From contig DAHVXO010000026.1 of the NCBI GenBank assembly GCA_027356675.1, positions 1-33,007 on the forward strand: DNA of 33,007 nt, written 5' to 3'. Both the position numbers and the translations under genes were made by a program. Positions 18,601-25,579 of this stretch are shown in pieces. Origin of the DNA: Symbiobacteriaceae bacterium (GTDB lineage: Bacteria > Bacillota_E > Symbiobacteriia > Symbiobacteriales > Symbiobacteriaceae). The notes beneath the pieces were generated by a model that searched no databases, was not told where the DNA came from, and saw only the letters and a program-made list of their open reading frames with translations. Each line of letters opens with the position of its first letter. Position 1 is the stretch's first letter.

Positions 18601-19545
18601 ACATCAGGGAACCCGTGGAAAATCAGTCTTCTGACCATGTTCCATATGTCAGCCGATAGCGGTATGTTCCGAACCTCGGAGCAGTTGGACGTGGCAGAGT
18701 TGAAGGGCGGGCCGCTACTGGACCGACGGGGAATCACCTGGCTGCCACTGTACGAAGCCAAGATGGTGCACCAGTATGACCACCGGTATAACACCTACAA
18801 CCAAGCTGGGACAGGTGTCTTGGATGTGGATGTTGACCGCAAGCAAAACCCGCAATATGAGATTCTGCCACGATACTGGGTTGAACAGGGTGCCGTCCTC
18901 AGTCACCTGACCGGTAGAGGGTGGAGCCGTTCCTGGCTCTACGGGTTTCGAAGCATTGCGCGCTCAACCGATGAACGAACGGCCATTGGCACAGTGATTC
19001 CAGCCTGGTCAGTGGGTCATAAGGTGCTGCTTGCGATGTTTGGAGACGAAATCACACCCCAACTGATGGCGTGCTGGGCGGCAAACTTCAACTCCCTCGT
19101 CTTCGACTACTTGATCCGCCAAAAGGTCGGTGGAACCGATCTGGGTTTTTTCCAGGTGAAGCAAATCCCCATGCTTCCGCCGAGCGCATACGAGGGTCAG
19201 GAGATTCAGTTCGTAACGGACCGGATCCTGGAACTGGTGTACACGAGTGAGTCGCTGCGCTCATTTGCTGAGGACCTGGGGTACTTGGGTGCTCCCTTCT
19301 CGTGGGATCCAGACCGGCGGGCTGTGCTCCGGGCCGAGTTGGATGCGTTCTACGCGTGCAAGTACGGCCTGTCACGGGACGAACTGCGCTTTATCCTCGA
19401 CCCATCCGACGCTTACGGTATGGACTACCCCAGCCAAACCTTCCGGGTTCTCCGGGAGAACGAGGTAAAGGAGCTCGGTGAGTACCGGACGCAACGGCTC
19501 GTGCTAGAGGCCTGGGAACGTCTCCCCGGACCACGACAGGGGTAA
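15613..19545 (+). CDS. Eco57I-type N6-adenine DNA methyltransferase, DISARM-like
   Basis: A 1310-residue enzyme expected to methylate adenine in host DNA, using S-adenosylmethionine. Motif I is DPACGSGHFLL (D510-G516) and the catalytic motif IV is NPPW (768-771) in VVLGNPPWERV. SYYTPTSLVEELI just before motif I is the usual lead-in of type IIG/Eco57I enzymes. The N-terminal 450 residues are helical (YQQLLRLVYRFLFLFTVEDRD), without a nuclease motif I could confirm. The C-terminal 500 residues are a likely target-recognition region (TWLPLYEAKMVHQYDHRYN, AARNFNSL-like segments). Role: self/non-self marking, as DrmMI does in DISARM class 1. The start is unambiguous, with GAGGAGGGGGAGC before the ATG. 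It is the last gene of the operon. Confidence 0.88.
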   Translation: MSRIKRAHGFAAVRVEGGLLPPESLREIASQKARHQADEDYRISRSLQLKDELGRFWHIARDLWKLYQLKRRRTDLDQQKVTTEFLVSFFRDVLGYYDLQTMSGASAEGRHFAITHRGADGQIPILFVSHRYELDRAEARFGDEGRRRSPANLLQEYLNADERAQWGIVSNGGLVRLLRDNPSLTRPAYIECDLELMLTDEIYADFTAMWLLLHDSRLRGEEKQAGGTIMEQWRLQAHATGERALVHLREGVTEALRLLGSGFLAHQANDGLRDRVAGGTLSAQTYYQQLLRLVYRFLFLFTVEDRDLLFPPGVQPESRRVYAEGYSLAMLRERALRRGQDEQHSDLWQGIQIVFRGLAGDLAVQEALGVPALDGLFAEGQCPDLEDAYIGNTYLLRAIRALAYFKTESGLARINYRDMDTEELGSVYEGLLELHPQFQVEMRPWTFAFLSDVADVGARGSERKSTGSYYTPTSLVEELIKSALEPVMAKAVADHPENPRQAILDLKVIDPACGSGHFLLAAARRMAAEIARFESDGAVPDEQARRHALREVVQYCIHGVDKNPLAVELCRAALWMETIEPGKPLSFLDAHIQWGDSLIGLRDPSVLEEGIPMDAYKALTGDQPEAERELKRRNKTSVSDVQLNFFEPAAVPEPEETEVDVESMPEETLADVAVKRAQWLASRGRRKWTDARDAADLYVAAFFLRKRLENIDLVPVNQDLARLAHKQPGRPGVLEVARRMAEKQGFLHWHLAFPQVAKRGGFDVVLGNPPWERVKLQEQEFFASRSREIAEAPNKAARDRLIRALGRPNATPSERLLLQAFEQSKRAAEASSLFIRTAGRYPLTGTGDVNTYAVFSELFLNLVSATGRAGLIVPTGISTDDSTKALFAEISSSKRVASLFSFENEEFIFPSVHHAFRFCLLTLTGTETQIERPVFVFFARQPEQIYEKDRRFTLSPDEISLINPNTRTCPVLRSTADAELAKKLYARVPVLLHEGQTSGNPWKISLLTMFHMSADSGMFRTSEQLDVAELKGGPLLDRRGITWLPLYEAKMVHQYDHRYNTYNQAGTGVLDVDVDRKQNPQYEILPRYWVEQGAVLSHLTGRGWSRSWLYGFRSIARSTDERTAIGTVIPAWSVGHKVLLAMFGDEITPQLMACWAANFNSLVFDYLIRQKVGGTDLGFFQVKQIPMLPPSAYEGQEIQFVTDRILELVYTSESLRSFAEDLGYLGAPFSWDPDRRAVLRAELDAFYACKYGLSRDELRFILDPSDAYGMDYPSQTFRVLRENEVKELGEYRTQRLVLEAWERLPGPRQG

Positions 19546-19643
19546 CATCAACCAACTAAACTGGACATCCTAACGCAGGGTTACGCGGCAGGCATTCACG
19601 CAGGTAGTGCGCAAGGCAGCCATGAGGTATTCGAGAGCGAGAA

Positions 19644-19682
19644 GGCCAGCTGGCTGCGGGACCCACCCGTCGCTGGCTGGCC
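19644..19682. terminator. Hairpin between operon and Spo0E-like gene
   Basis: A 17-position stem (16 pairs with wobbles) around a 5-base ACCCA loop lies between convergent genes, about 100 bases after the methylase stop and 40 after the Spo0E-like stop. On the minus strand TTCTCGCTCTCG follows, a weak T-rich tail. It probably ends one or both transcripts. Confidence 0.45.
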
Positions 19683-19721
19683 TGTATGCGTAGTGAAGAG
19701 GAGAGGGCCCTGAACCTGCAC

Positions 19722-20009
19722 TTACCCAGCCGCATAATCACGGTGTGCAACGACATGTCTGGATGGGGTGGCCGCTGCTGCACCTTGGCCATCCTTCCGC
19801 TGGTGGTCGCACGTTGGGAAATATGACGCCTGTTGTAGGATCGGTTGAACTGTCGGCCCTGGGGGGCGATATGCGGCGATCAAGAGCTTATCCAACGCTT
19901 CGCTGGCGGCCAGCACCCTGGGATGCAGGAAATCCCCACCGACCTCTGCCACCAGGAGGCTCAGGGCTTCCCTCTGCTCTTCGATGCGCTCGTAGAGATT
20001 GGTATTCAT
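19722..20009 (-). CDS. Spo0E-family aspartyl-phosphate phosphatase-like protein
   Basis: A 95-residue protein whose first 48 residues match the Spo0E pattern: LYERIEEQREALSLLVAEVG, then HPRVLAASEALDKLLIAAYR, a helical hairpin with the S.xLDxL. signature (here ASEALDKLL). Spo0E phosphatases remove phosphate from Spo0A and hold back sporulation. The last 45 residues (PPGPTVQPILQQ to HRDYAAG) are low in helix character and may not belong to the fold. The ATG at 20009 is used, with a weak GGTG site before it. It lies convergent to the defence operon. Confidence 0.7.
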   Translation of the reverse strand: MNTNLYERIEEQREALSLLVAEVGGDFLHPRVLAASEALDKLLIAAYRPPGPTVQPILQQASYFPTCDHQRKDGQGAAAATPSRHVVAHRDYAAG

Positions 20010-20425
20010 AGTTGTTTCACCACTCGGCTTTCTCCTACGTCGACTAGCATGGCCACCCGCAAGCCACCTGACCGGCGGGAGATGCTACCTTCTTACCCTG
20101 CTCAAACCCAATCCCTGTCCCGCCCCACGGCGCCCAATTCTTCAAATGCTGAATTATTCGGGGGCGGTGTGTGTTGCCCCTTCCAGTCGGACCAGGGGTC
20201 GAGGGGGAACTTTTCCCCTGCGGTGCCCTCACTTCTAGGGCCGTACAACCATCGTGCAGCTGGACGCCGAAATGCAGCGGGTGCGACCGAGCCGGGGGAG
20301 CACCCGCTGTGCCATTGACTTACGCTGGCAGTCGACTAGTCGTGTACCAACCTGTCAATGAGAGACGGGTCGCCTCCCGCGGTCACCTCCGAACAACGTG
20401 TCAGAAATAGGCGAGAGAATCGTGC
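20010..20425. other. Gene-free stretch with a hairpin
   Basis: No convincing gene between the Spo0E-like gene and the lipoprotein. A 10-bp hairpin at 20275-20309 (CAGCGGGTGC with GCACCCGCTG, 15-base loop) has no T-run and no clear role. A TTGACA box on the minus strand near 20350 has no matching -10. Confidence 0.4.
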
Positions 20426-20454
20426 TTGTAAATAAATCCCATTTTGGCTACCAT
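20426..20454 (+). promoter_or_regulatory. Promoter of the lipoprotein gene
   Basis: TTGTAA at 20426-20431 and TACCAT at 20449-20454 each match four of six sigma-A consensus bases with exact 17-base spacing. Transcription would start near 20461, just before the lipoprotein start at 20479. Confidence 0.5.
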
Positions 20455-20478
20455 GAACCCAAAGCGTGAAAATGGGAA

Positions 20479-21501
20479 GTGGGTGAGAGAGGCGTGCGGA
20501 GCCTTTTGGCGATCCTGCTGGTGTGCGGCTTTATTGCAGGTTGTGGCAGCACACCGGCCACAGGGAAGGCAGATACAGGTCGACCAGCAGCAGAGCAAAC
20601 CAGCAAGAAGACGCCGGTGCGCTACCGGCTGGATAATCCGGAGTTCCGAGCCATTCCCGTCCACCCGGCCAATGCCGGGACGGTCAAGTACCAACTGCTG
20701 GCCACGCAGGAGCGGATCTGGGTGGTCCGTGAGCATGGTCGCTACGGTTATGCCGAGACCCAAGACTTCGGCTCGGTGCCTCTGTCTGGCGAAAACACAA
20801 TCACCTTCCAGCGGCTCGATCAGGTGGAGCCGGATATGAAGTTCGTGAGCGGCCGGAACTTCTACTGGATCACCGTTGGCGAGCAATTATTGGTGAAGGA
20901 GCAGCAGTTCAACCAATCGTTCTGGTTCGGGGCGAATCAGGACAAGTATCGGCTAGTGAGGCTGTACCCGGACCATAAGGAGATTGATGCGACCGTCGCC
21001 TCTACCTTGCGCCAGATCGTGTCCGCGGGCGGAGAGACTTATGCCGAGGGGCCGGATGCGGCGGTGTACGTCCTCGACCAGGATTTGCTGGTCAAGCAGC
21101 AGTACAAAATCAGGGGCGAGAAGTGGGTGGGGCGCCTGTCCCCGATTGGCGGCGGTCAACTGCTGATTGGTGATTCCCCCTTCGACTTGAAGACCGGAGA
21201 CTTCTATTGGGACGCGGCCGGAGCAACGAAGAAGGAGTATCCTGTCAAGGAATGGAGCACGGCCGCCGGCGACCCGTACGGCCTAGTTTGGTTTGCAGAC
21301 AACACCGATGCACATCGTCTCCGACTCATCGCTGCTACCCGAGACGGGCAGATTGTGACCGACAACCAGGTAGCGCCTCATGAGTTGAACCAGTACAGCC
21401 CGGTCGTCTTGCTGCCATCCAAAGACGCCTTGATCGTTGCAGCCATCGGTTCCTATCAGGGAGAGGAACACCTGCTGGTGTTCAAATTCAAGCGAACATA
21501 A
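20479..21501 (+). CDS. Lipoprotein of unknown function
   Basis: A 340-residue lipoprotein. The N-terminus has a short basic end and the core LLAILLVCGFIAGC with lipobox FIAGC, so the cysteine near residue 22 should carry the lipid. A Thr/Ser/Lys-rich linker follows (STPATGKADTG). The rest is strongly beta, with repeated aromatic strands (ERIWVVREHGRYGY, HLLVFKFK), which suggests a propeller-like or repeat fold; this is a guess. Starts GTG 20479 and GTG 20494 are both possible. It has its own promoter at 20426-20454 and terminator at 21523-21555, so it is a single-gene unit. Confidence 0.8.
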   Translation: MGERGVRSLLAILLVCGFIAGCGSTPATGKADTGRPAAEQTSKKTPVRYRLDNPEFRAIPVHPANAGTVKYQLLATQERIWVVREHGRYGYAETQDFGSVPLSGENTITFQRLDQVEPDMKFVSGRNFYWITVGEQLLVKEQQFNQSFWFGANQDKYRLVRLYPDHKEIDATVASTLRQIVSAGGETYAEGPDAAVYVLDQDLLVKQQYKIRGEKWVGRLSPIGGGQLLIGDSPFDLKTGDFYWDAAGATKKEYPVKEWSTAAGDPYGLVWFADNTDAHRLRLIAATRDGQIVTDNQVAPHELNQYSPVVLLPSKDALIVAAIGSYQGEEHLLVFKFKRT

Positions 21502-21522
21502 CCCCCGGGCCCCGGGAATGGA

Positions 21523-21555
21523 AAAACACGCCTCGAGCCGAGGCGTGTTTTGTTT
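21523..21555 (+). terminator. Strong rho-independent terminator
   Basis: A perfect 13-bp stem (AAAACACGCCTCG) with a 3-base AGC loop is followed by TTTTGTTT. It lies 22 bases after the lipoprotein stop. Confidence 0.9.
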
Positions 21556-21608
21556 AGCGCCGGGCCTTTTGCGAGAACTGCGCCTACAGCGAAAATGGAT
21601 CAAAGCGG

Positions 21609-21637
21609 TTGGCGATTTATGGAGATTCCTCTATACT
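21609..21637 (+). promoter_or_regulatory. Promoter of the 21678 gene
   Basis: TTGGCG at 21609-21614 and TATACT at 21632-21637 (five of six bases of TATAAT) are spaced by exactly 17 bases. Transcription would begin near 21644. An in-frame start at 21609 lies inside the -35 box, so the real protein start must be later. Confidence 0.65.
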
Positions 21638-21677
21638 GCTGGTTGTGCAAGATGCGGCAAGAGAGGGAGGGTCTCAT

Positions 21678-22364
21678 ATGCAGCTCAAATTCCACGCTGG
21701 CGGGTCGGATGAATCCGTCGAATTTGTGAAGGGCATCTTGCCCTTGATCGGCAACGTCCAGGGATTTGAAGTGTATGGGTCACGGGAGCAGACTCCCTAC
21801 GTGGAGACCGTCAATGGCCACCAGCATCGCTACACGTGCATTCTCCGTGATGATCGTGGCAATGAGGTGTGGCTCCCGACGCTGTGTGGGTACGGTGGTG
21901 CCGGAGCATTTGCTACCCGGCGGATTCTGCAGATCATTGGACTCAAAGACGACTACCGTATTGAAGACCGACAGCAGATCAAGGAAACCGGGTTGAAGCC
22001 CGTACATCGGTTACGCCTGCTGGTCGGAGGGGCAGCAGGCGCGTCCCTCCGGTTCGTGGGGCGGTTTTGGATCGCCATGGAGTTCAAGTACGCCTATCAG
22101 CTATCCCGAGTCCGTACGGCCCTACAAGCGCTCGGTAGTGGCCACCCCGCCGAGGACATGAGAGGCGTGAGGATTCCCCCGTTCTTGACTTCAGACAGCA
22201 CTGGGCCTGAAGTCCCGGACTGCGTGACCAATCTGGCATTTCGGGTGAACCTCCCCTTGCCCGAACTCCTCTCAGATGAGGCGCTGCAGGCGCTGTTTCG
22301 GTCGATTGCCGAGGAAAATGGCGGGGCTCCGGTTCTCTACGACCTAGAAGGGAATCCGATCTGA
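21678..22364 (+). CDS. Hypothetical protein
   Basis: I do not recognise this 228-residue protein. The ATG at 21678 follows GAGGGAGG by 7 bases and lies downstream of the promoter. The N-terminal half is strand-rich (MQLKFHAGGSDESVEFVKGI, YTCILRDDRGNEVWLPTLCG) with a glycine-rich turn, GYGGAGAFATRRILQ, followed by a helix. This could be a nucleotide- or ligand-binding turn, but no family motif is complete. The C-terminal half includes LRFVGRFWIAMEFKYAYQLS and acidic ends. No signal peptide or membrane helix. It is preceded by a terminator and followed by a hairpin, so it is probably transcribed alone. Confidence 0.72.
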   Translation: MQLKFHAGGSDESVEFVKGILPLIGNVQGFEVYGSREQTPYVETVNGHQHRYTCILRDDRGNEVWLPTLCGYGGAGAFATRRILQIIGLKDDYRIEDRQQIKETGLKPVHRLRLLVGGAAGASLRFVGRFWIAMEFKYAYQLSRVRTALQALGSGHPAEDMRGVRIPPFLTSDSTGPEVPDCVTNLAFRVNLPLPELLSDEALQALFRSIAEENGGAPVLYDLEGNPI

Positions 22365-22786
22365 CGTGTCGGACTGCGAGGTCACCTGGCCTTAGGTGCT
22401 GGGATAAATGGCGTCCGTGCCACAGGTGGCCGGGCGCCATTTGGCGCGCTCAGGTCCGCTTGGGCTTGGCACATAGCCGGGGAGTGCGAGCGCACCGGGC
22501 GGCGACTGCTCAGCCGGTATGGAGCGAGGTGTGATACGATGACGACCAGATCCCGTCCACGCAGAGGAACTCCCGCCGGCGCGGGGCTGCCTGTTTGGTC
22601 CCTGCCGCACTCTGGGCCGGCAAGGGAGCACCCAAGGCGACGCGGGCAAGAATGGGAGGATCGTGAGCCAGTGACCAATCAAACTAAATACGAATTTCCG
22701 TGGTATATGGCAGGGATTCCCCGATGACAATGAGAATGGTCCTGTAGGGGGTACCCAATAACTGCTGAGGTACGAGGGGGCTTTCC
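22365..22786 (+). other. Mostly gene-free stretch
   Basis: A branched hairpin at 22406-22442 (AAATGGCG with CGCCATTT, plus an inner GCCAC/GTGGC) may end the preceding gene. An ATG at 22539 with a GAGGTG site opens a 62-residue frame, but its sequence is rich in Pro and Arg and unlike a folded protein, so I do not call it. The TPR gene's ribosome site begins at 22767. Confidence 0.4.
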
Positions 22787-23728
22787 ATGCTTCATCTGGC
22801 TTACATGGGGCTTGGTGAACACAACGGGTGGACACCTGGAACGGAAATCTACCGCTTCGAGTGGCCCTACGTGGAGGAAGCTGAGAATCTGGTGAACAGG
22901 GGCCATCAACTTGGCGAAATGGGCCGATACGCTGAAGCAACTCGTTGCTTGCGGAAGGCTCTTGATAAAGCCCCTTTTCTCATGGATGCGTATGTTGGAC
23001 TCGGTGTAATCGCCCTTCGGAAGGGACGCCCTGACTCCGCACGTGACCTCTACACGAAGGCATTCGATCTCGGCTACTCCGTGCTCCCCACTGACTTCAC
23101 CGGGCTCCTATCCTGGTACGAACTGCCCAATCGACCATTCTTAAGAGCGGTTCACGGGCTTGGGCTTTCCTTGTTGGAGCTGGGTGACCGGTCAGGAGCC
23201 GAGCGGATTTTTCGGCTGGGCCTTATGTGGTGGCCCAACGACAATATTGGAATGCGCTTTCTGGTTAAGCACTTGGAAGCCGGCCTGGACCCGATAGCAA
23301 TGGAAGAACTCATAGAAGCTCATTATCTCATCACAGACATGGCCATGCCCGGTGTAGAGGAAGGCATATTCGGTCTGCATGACCGTGCCGATGCCTTTAC
23401 CCTTACTTGGGAGAGACGCCGTCGGAACCGCGGTGAGGTAATGGTACACCGGTTTGCCAAAGACACACTTGAGCCCTCAGGGCCATTTGCGGCCCGATTT
23501 GGCGAAGGTCTCTACCGAGAGTGGGCTGACGAGCACGATCTGGACTCACGGTACGGGATAACCTCTGGGCGCCCGGTGGCTGGCGTCTCCGTCCTCGTGG
23601 ACGTGTTGACAAACCAAATCTCACTTCTGGACACCAACTGGTGGCGAGCCGGCGGAATGGCGATGTTGCACCAAATCCTCAAGGAAATGCGAACCCCTGC
23701 CCCCCGCTCCCCGAAGGGAACACGTTAG
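22787..23728 (+). CDS. TPR-repeat protein
   Basis: A 313-residue protein. Two or three tetratricopeptide repeats lie in the first half: residues about 25-60 (LVNRGHQLGEMGRYAEATRC) and 60-95 (AYVGLGVIALRKGRPDSARD), with a third around 120-150 (GLGLSLLELGDRSGAERIF). The canonical W/L-G-Y-A pattern is recognisable. The second half (from about 190) has a charged segment (RRRRNRGEV) and no assigned domain. TPR proteins are usually adaptors for protein complexes. The ATG is preceded by GAGGGGG at 7 bases. No signal peptide or membrane helix, so it is cytoplasmic. Confidence 0.78.
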   Translation: MLHLAYMGLGEHNGWTPGTEIYRFEWPYVEEAENLVNRGHQLGEMGRYAEATRCLRKALDKAPFLMDAYVGLGVIALRKGRPDSARDLYTKAFDLGYSVLPTDFTGLLSWYELPNRPFLRAVHGLGLSLLELGDRSGAERIFRLGLMWWPNDNIGMRFLVKHLEAGLDPIAMEELIEAHYLITDMAMPGVEEGIFGLHDRADAFTLTWERRRRNRGEVMVHRFAKDTLEPSGPFAARFGEGLYREWADEHDLDSRYGITSGRPVAGVSVLVDVLTNQISLLDTNWWRAGGMAMLHQILKEMRTPAPRSPKGTR

Positions 23729-23833
23729 CACTTCTGACCAGCCCCTCCTAGTGGCATATGCAGCCACGGAAGATTGCTTTCGCTTGATGGTCATTCAACG
23801 ATAAAACAATTTTAGTTGGTATGGAGGTGGAGT

Positions 23834-24811
23834 ATGACCCTCCCAGCAATTTGTGAGCGTTTCCTCGACTACCAGGGTACCATTCGTAACCTTTCCCCCG
23901 ACACCCTGGCAGCCTATCGAATGGAATTATCCATGTGGGTGGCTTACCTTAGAGAGCACCGCCCTGAGCGCGACGTTCTTACGGTCGAGCGTGAGGACGT
24001 CGAATCATACCTCTTCTGGCGCAAGCGGAACAAGAAGCAAGTTAAGCGGTCTTCACGCCGACGCCCTGCTAACTCCAACACGGAACTCAGCATCAGTGCG
24101 CTGCGCCGGACCGCTAGTACCCTCTCCTCTTTTTACACCTGGGCCATCAAACAACGCCACATGTCCACCTCCCCCACCGTCGGCATCGAACTTGGGAAGC
24201 GGCCTAAGCGAGTGGCAATGCCCTTCCAAAAGCATGAGTTACGTCGGTTGCTGGAGATCGTTCTACAACCTCCACAGGACAACCTGAACCTTCAAGCTTG
24301 GGAGCTCTGCTGGCGCCGGGACCAGGCCATGATCATGGTGATGGCGCATCAAGGGTTACGGCGCTCCGAGGTCTCTAAGCTTTCCTGGCGCGATGTGGAC
24401 TGGGAGATGCGCGAGATGATCGTAAACGGCAAGGGCAACAAGCAACGTCGACTCCCGATGCACGCCCGGACCGTGCAGGCTTTGCGTGATTTGAAAGCAC
24501 AGGGGCCAACTGGCGAGGAAGCCGTGTTCGTCACCACTAGAAAGACCTCTGTGGAGGCCGGGGAGCGGCTGCGCCCGTGGTCAGTAACGGCGCGGGTGAG
24601 GAAGTACGTAGACAAAGCGCTCTTGAATGCAGGCCTAACGGCTCATAAGTTGCGCCACGCGTTTGCAACGATTCTGCTGGAGGCCGGAGCAGATATTCGC
24701 GACGTGGCTGATCAGCTTGGGCACGAGTCCATTGAGTCAACCAAAATCTATACCCACCCCACCAACGCGCGCATGAAGGCACTAGTGGATGCGGTCGACT
24801 ACAACAGTTAA
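23834..24811 (+). CDS. XerC/XerD-type tyrosine recombinase
   Basis: A 325-residue integrase-family enzyme that cuts and rejoins DNA through a tyrosine. The N-terminal SAM-like binding domain (about 3-120) begins LPAICERFLDYQGTIRNLSP. The catalytic domain holds R176 (GLRRSEV), a beta-turn lysine in NGKGNKQRRL, H271-x2-R274 (HKLRHAF), H297 (QLGHES) and the nucleophile Y306 (TKIYTHP). All catalytic residues are present, so it should be active. The ATG at 23834 follows GGAGGTGGAG. It could be a housekeeping Xer or an element integrase; no attachment site or tRNA is visible nearby, so which is undecided. Confidence 0.92.
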   Translation: MTLPAICERFLDYQGTIRNLSPDTLAAYRMELSMWVAYLREHRPERDVLTVEREDVESYLFWRKRNKKQVKRSSRRRPANSNTELSISALRRTASTLSSFYTWAIKQRHMSTSPTVGIELGKRPKRVAMPFQKHELRRLLEIVLQPPQDNLNLQAWELCWRRDQAMIMVMAHQGLRRSEVSKLSWRDVDWEMREMIVNGKGNKQRRLPMHARTVQALRDLKAQGPTGEEAVFVTTRKTSVEAGERLRPWSVTARVRKYVDKALLNAGLTAHKLRHAFATILLEAGADIRDVADQLGHESIESTKIYTHPTNARMKALVDAVDYNS

Positions 24812-24991
24812 GGGGGGCGAACCTGGTGATACCAGAGTCCCCCTCCACCGGCGGTAGCCCGAGGGCGAAAACCCGACTGCCAAGAATATGGATGTGCAGA
24901 CCCAGCTACGCGCGCAGGATCGGTGGACGATGCGCTCACAACCTGATCCCGCAGGCAGTAGCCGGCGGCGCCCTGTGAATTCCAAACCCAC

Positions 24992-25020
24992 AAAAAGCGG
25001 CCGCCGGAATTCCGGCGGCC
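24992..25020 (-). terminator. Rho-independent terminator of the 25085 lipoprotein
   Basis: Bases 24999-25020 are a perfect 22-base palindrome of GGCCGCCGGAA and its complement. Read on the minus strand the stem is followed by GCTTTTTG, a typical T-run. It lies 65 bases beyond the lipoprotein stop. Confidence 0.85.
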
Positions 25021-25084
25021 CTTGAAGCTGTACCCCGTTACCCCGGTGAACACGGCCGATCCGAGACTGCCAGGGCACATCAAG

Positions 25085-25555
25085 CTAGTGCCGGTAAGAG
25101 GCAACAAAGGAGCGGAACGCGACTAGGTATGATTCGCGTGGACTGCCGCTCGGCAGCCGCAGGCTCAACAGGACGTGCCTGCTGCCGTCCACCAGGTAGG
25201 CGTTGCTAATCCACTCTCCCTGGGCGCCCGCCGGGCGAGTGAACATCCGGGCCTTGATGCCGCCGGCGGATACCTGCTCTTCCGTCCACCCGGCCTGGAT
25301 GTCCCCCTCCATGTCTCCTGTGAGCGGGTCCGGGGAGCTCTCGACCAGGATCATGGCGCCAGCCTGATCAACAAATCGGACCCCTTCCGGGTAGGCCGGC
25401 GTGCCGCTGGCCTTCCGGTCTTCTCTCCATCCAAGCGGGATCTGCACCGAGTATCCGTACTCCGGATTGCGGAATCCGGCGCCGCTGTCATTCGCAGAGC
25501 AGGCCGTCAGAAGCAATGCGCCGACCATGAGCATCAGAGCGAGTTGCCGTTTCAT
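25085..25555 (-). CDS. Small lipoprotein
   Basis: A 156-residue lipoprotein. Signal: MKRQLALMLMVGALLLTAC with lipobox LTAC, so Cys19 is lipidated. The mature part has the order seen in PsbP-like or DUF1795-like proteins: a first strand FRNPEYGYSVQIPLGW, then strands GAMILVESSP, GIKARMFTRPAG, HVLLSLRLPSG and a final helix ESYLVAFRSFVASYRH. Family placement is tentative. GAGGGA lies before the ATG. It is downstream of the stalk/amidase gene by 24 bases and is probably cotranscribed? The order on this strand is 25580-27175 first, then this gene. Confidence 0.8.
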   Translation of the reverse strand: MKRQLALMLMVGALLLTACSANDSGAGFRNPEYGYSVQIPLGWREDRKASGTPAYPEGVRFVDQAGAMILVESSPDPLTGDMEGDIQAGWTEEQVSAGGIKARMFTRPAGAQGEWISNAYLVDGSRHVLLSLRLPSGSPRESYLVAFRSFVASYRH

Positions 25556-25579
25556 GCTGCCGTCCCTCCGTCACCCAAG

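Noticed and set aside
20044..20232. Minus-strand frame in the gene-free stretch before the lipoprotein
   Set aside because: Low-complexity sequence with no ribosome site and no family likeness.
22539..22727. A 62-residue plus-strand frame with a GAGGTG ribosome site
   Set aside because: The composition is rich in Pro and Arg with no fold-like pattern; too weak to call.
24812..24991. Attachment site next to the tyrosine recombinase
   Set aside because: Only small hairpins were found; no direct repeat pair could be paired with another site.
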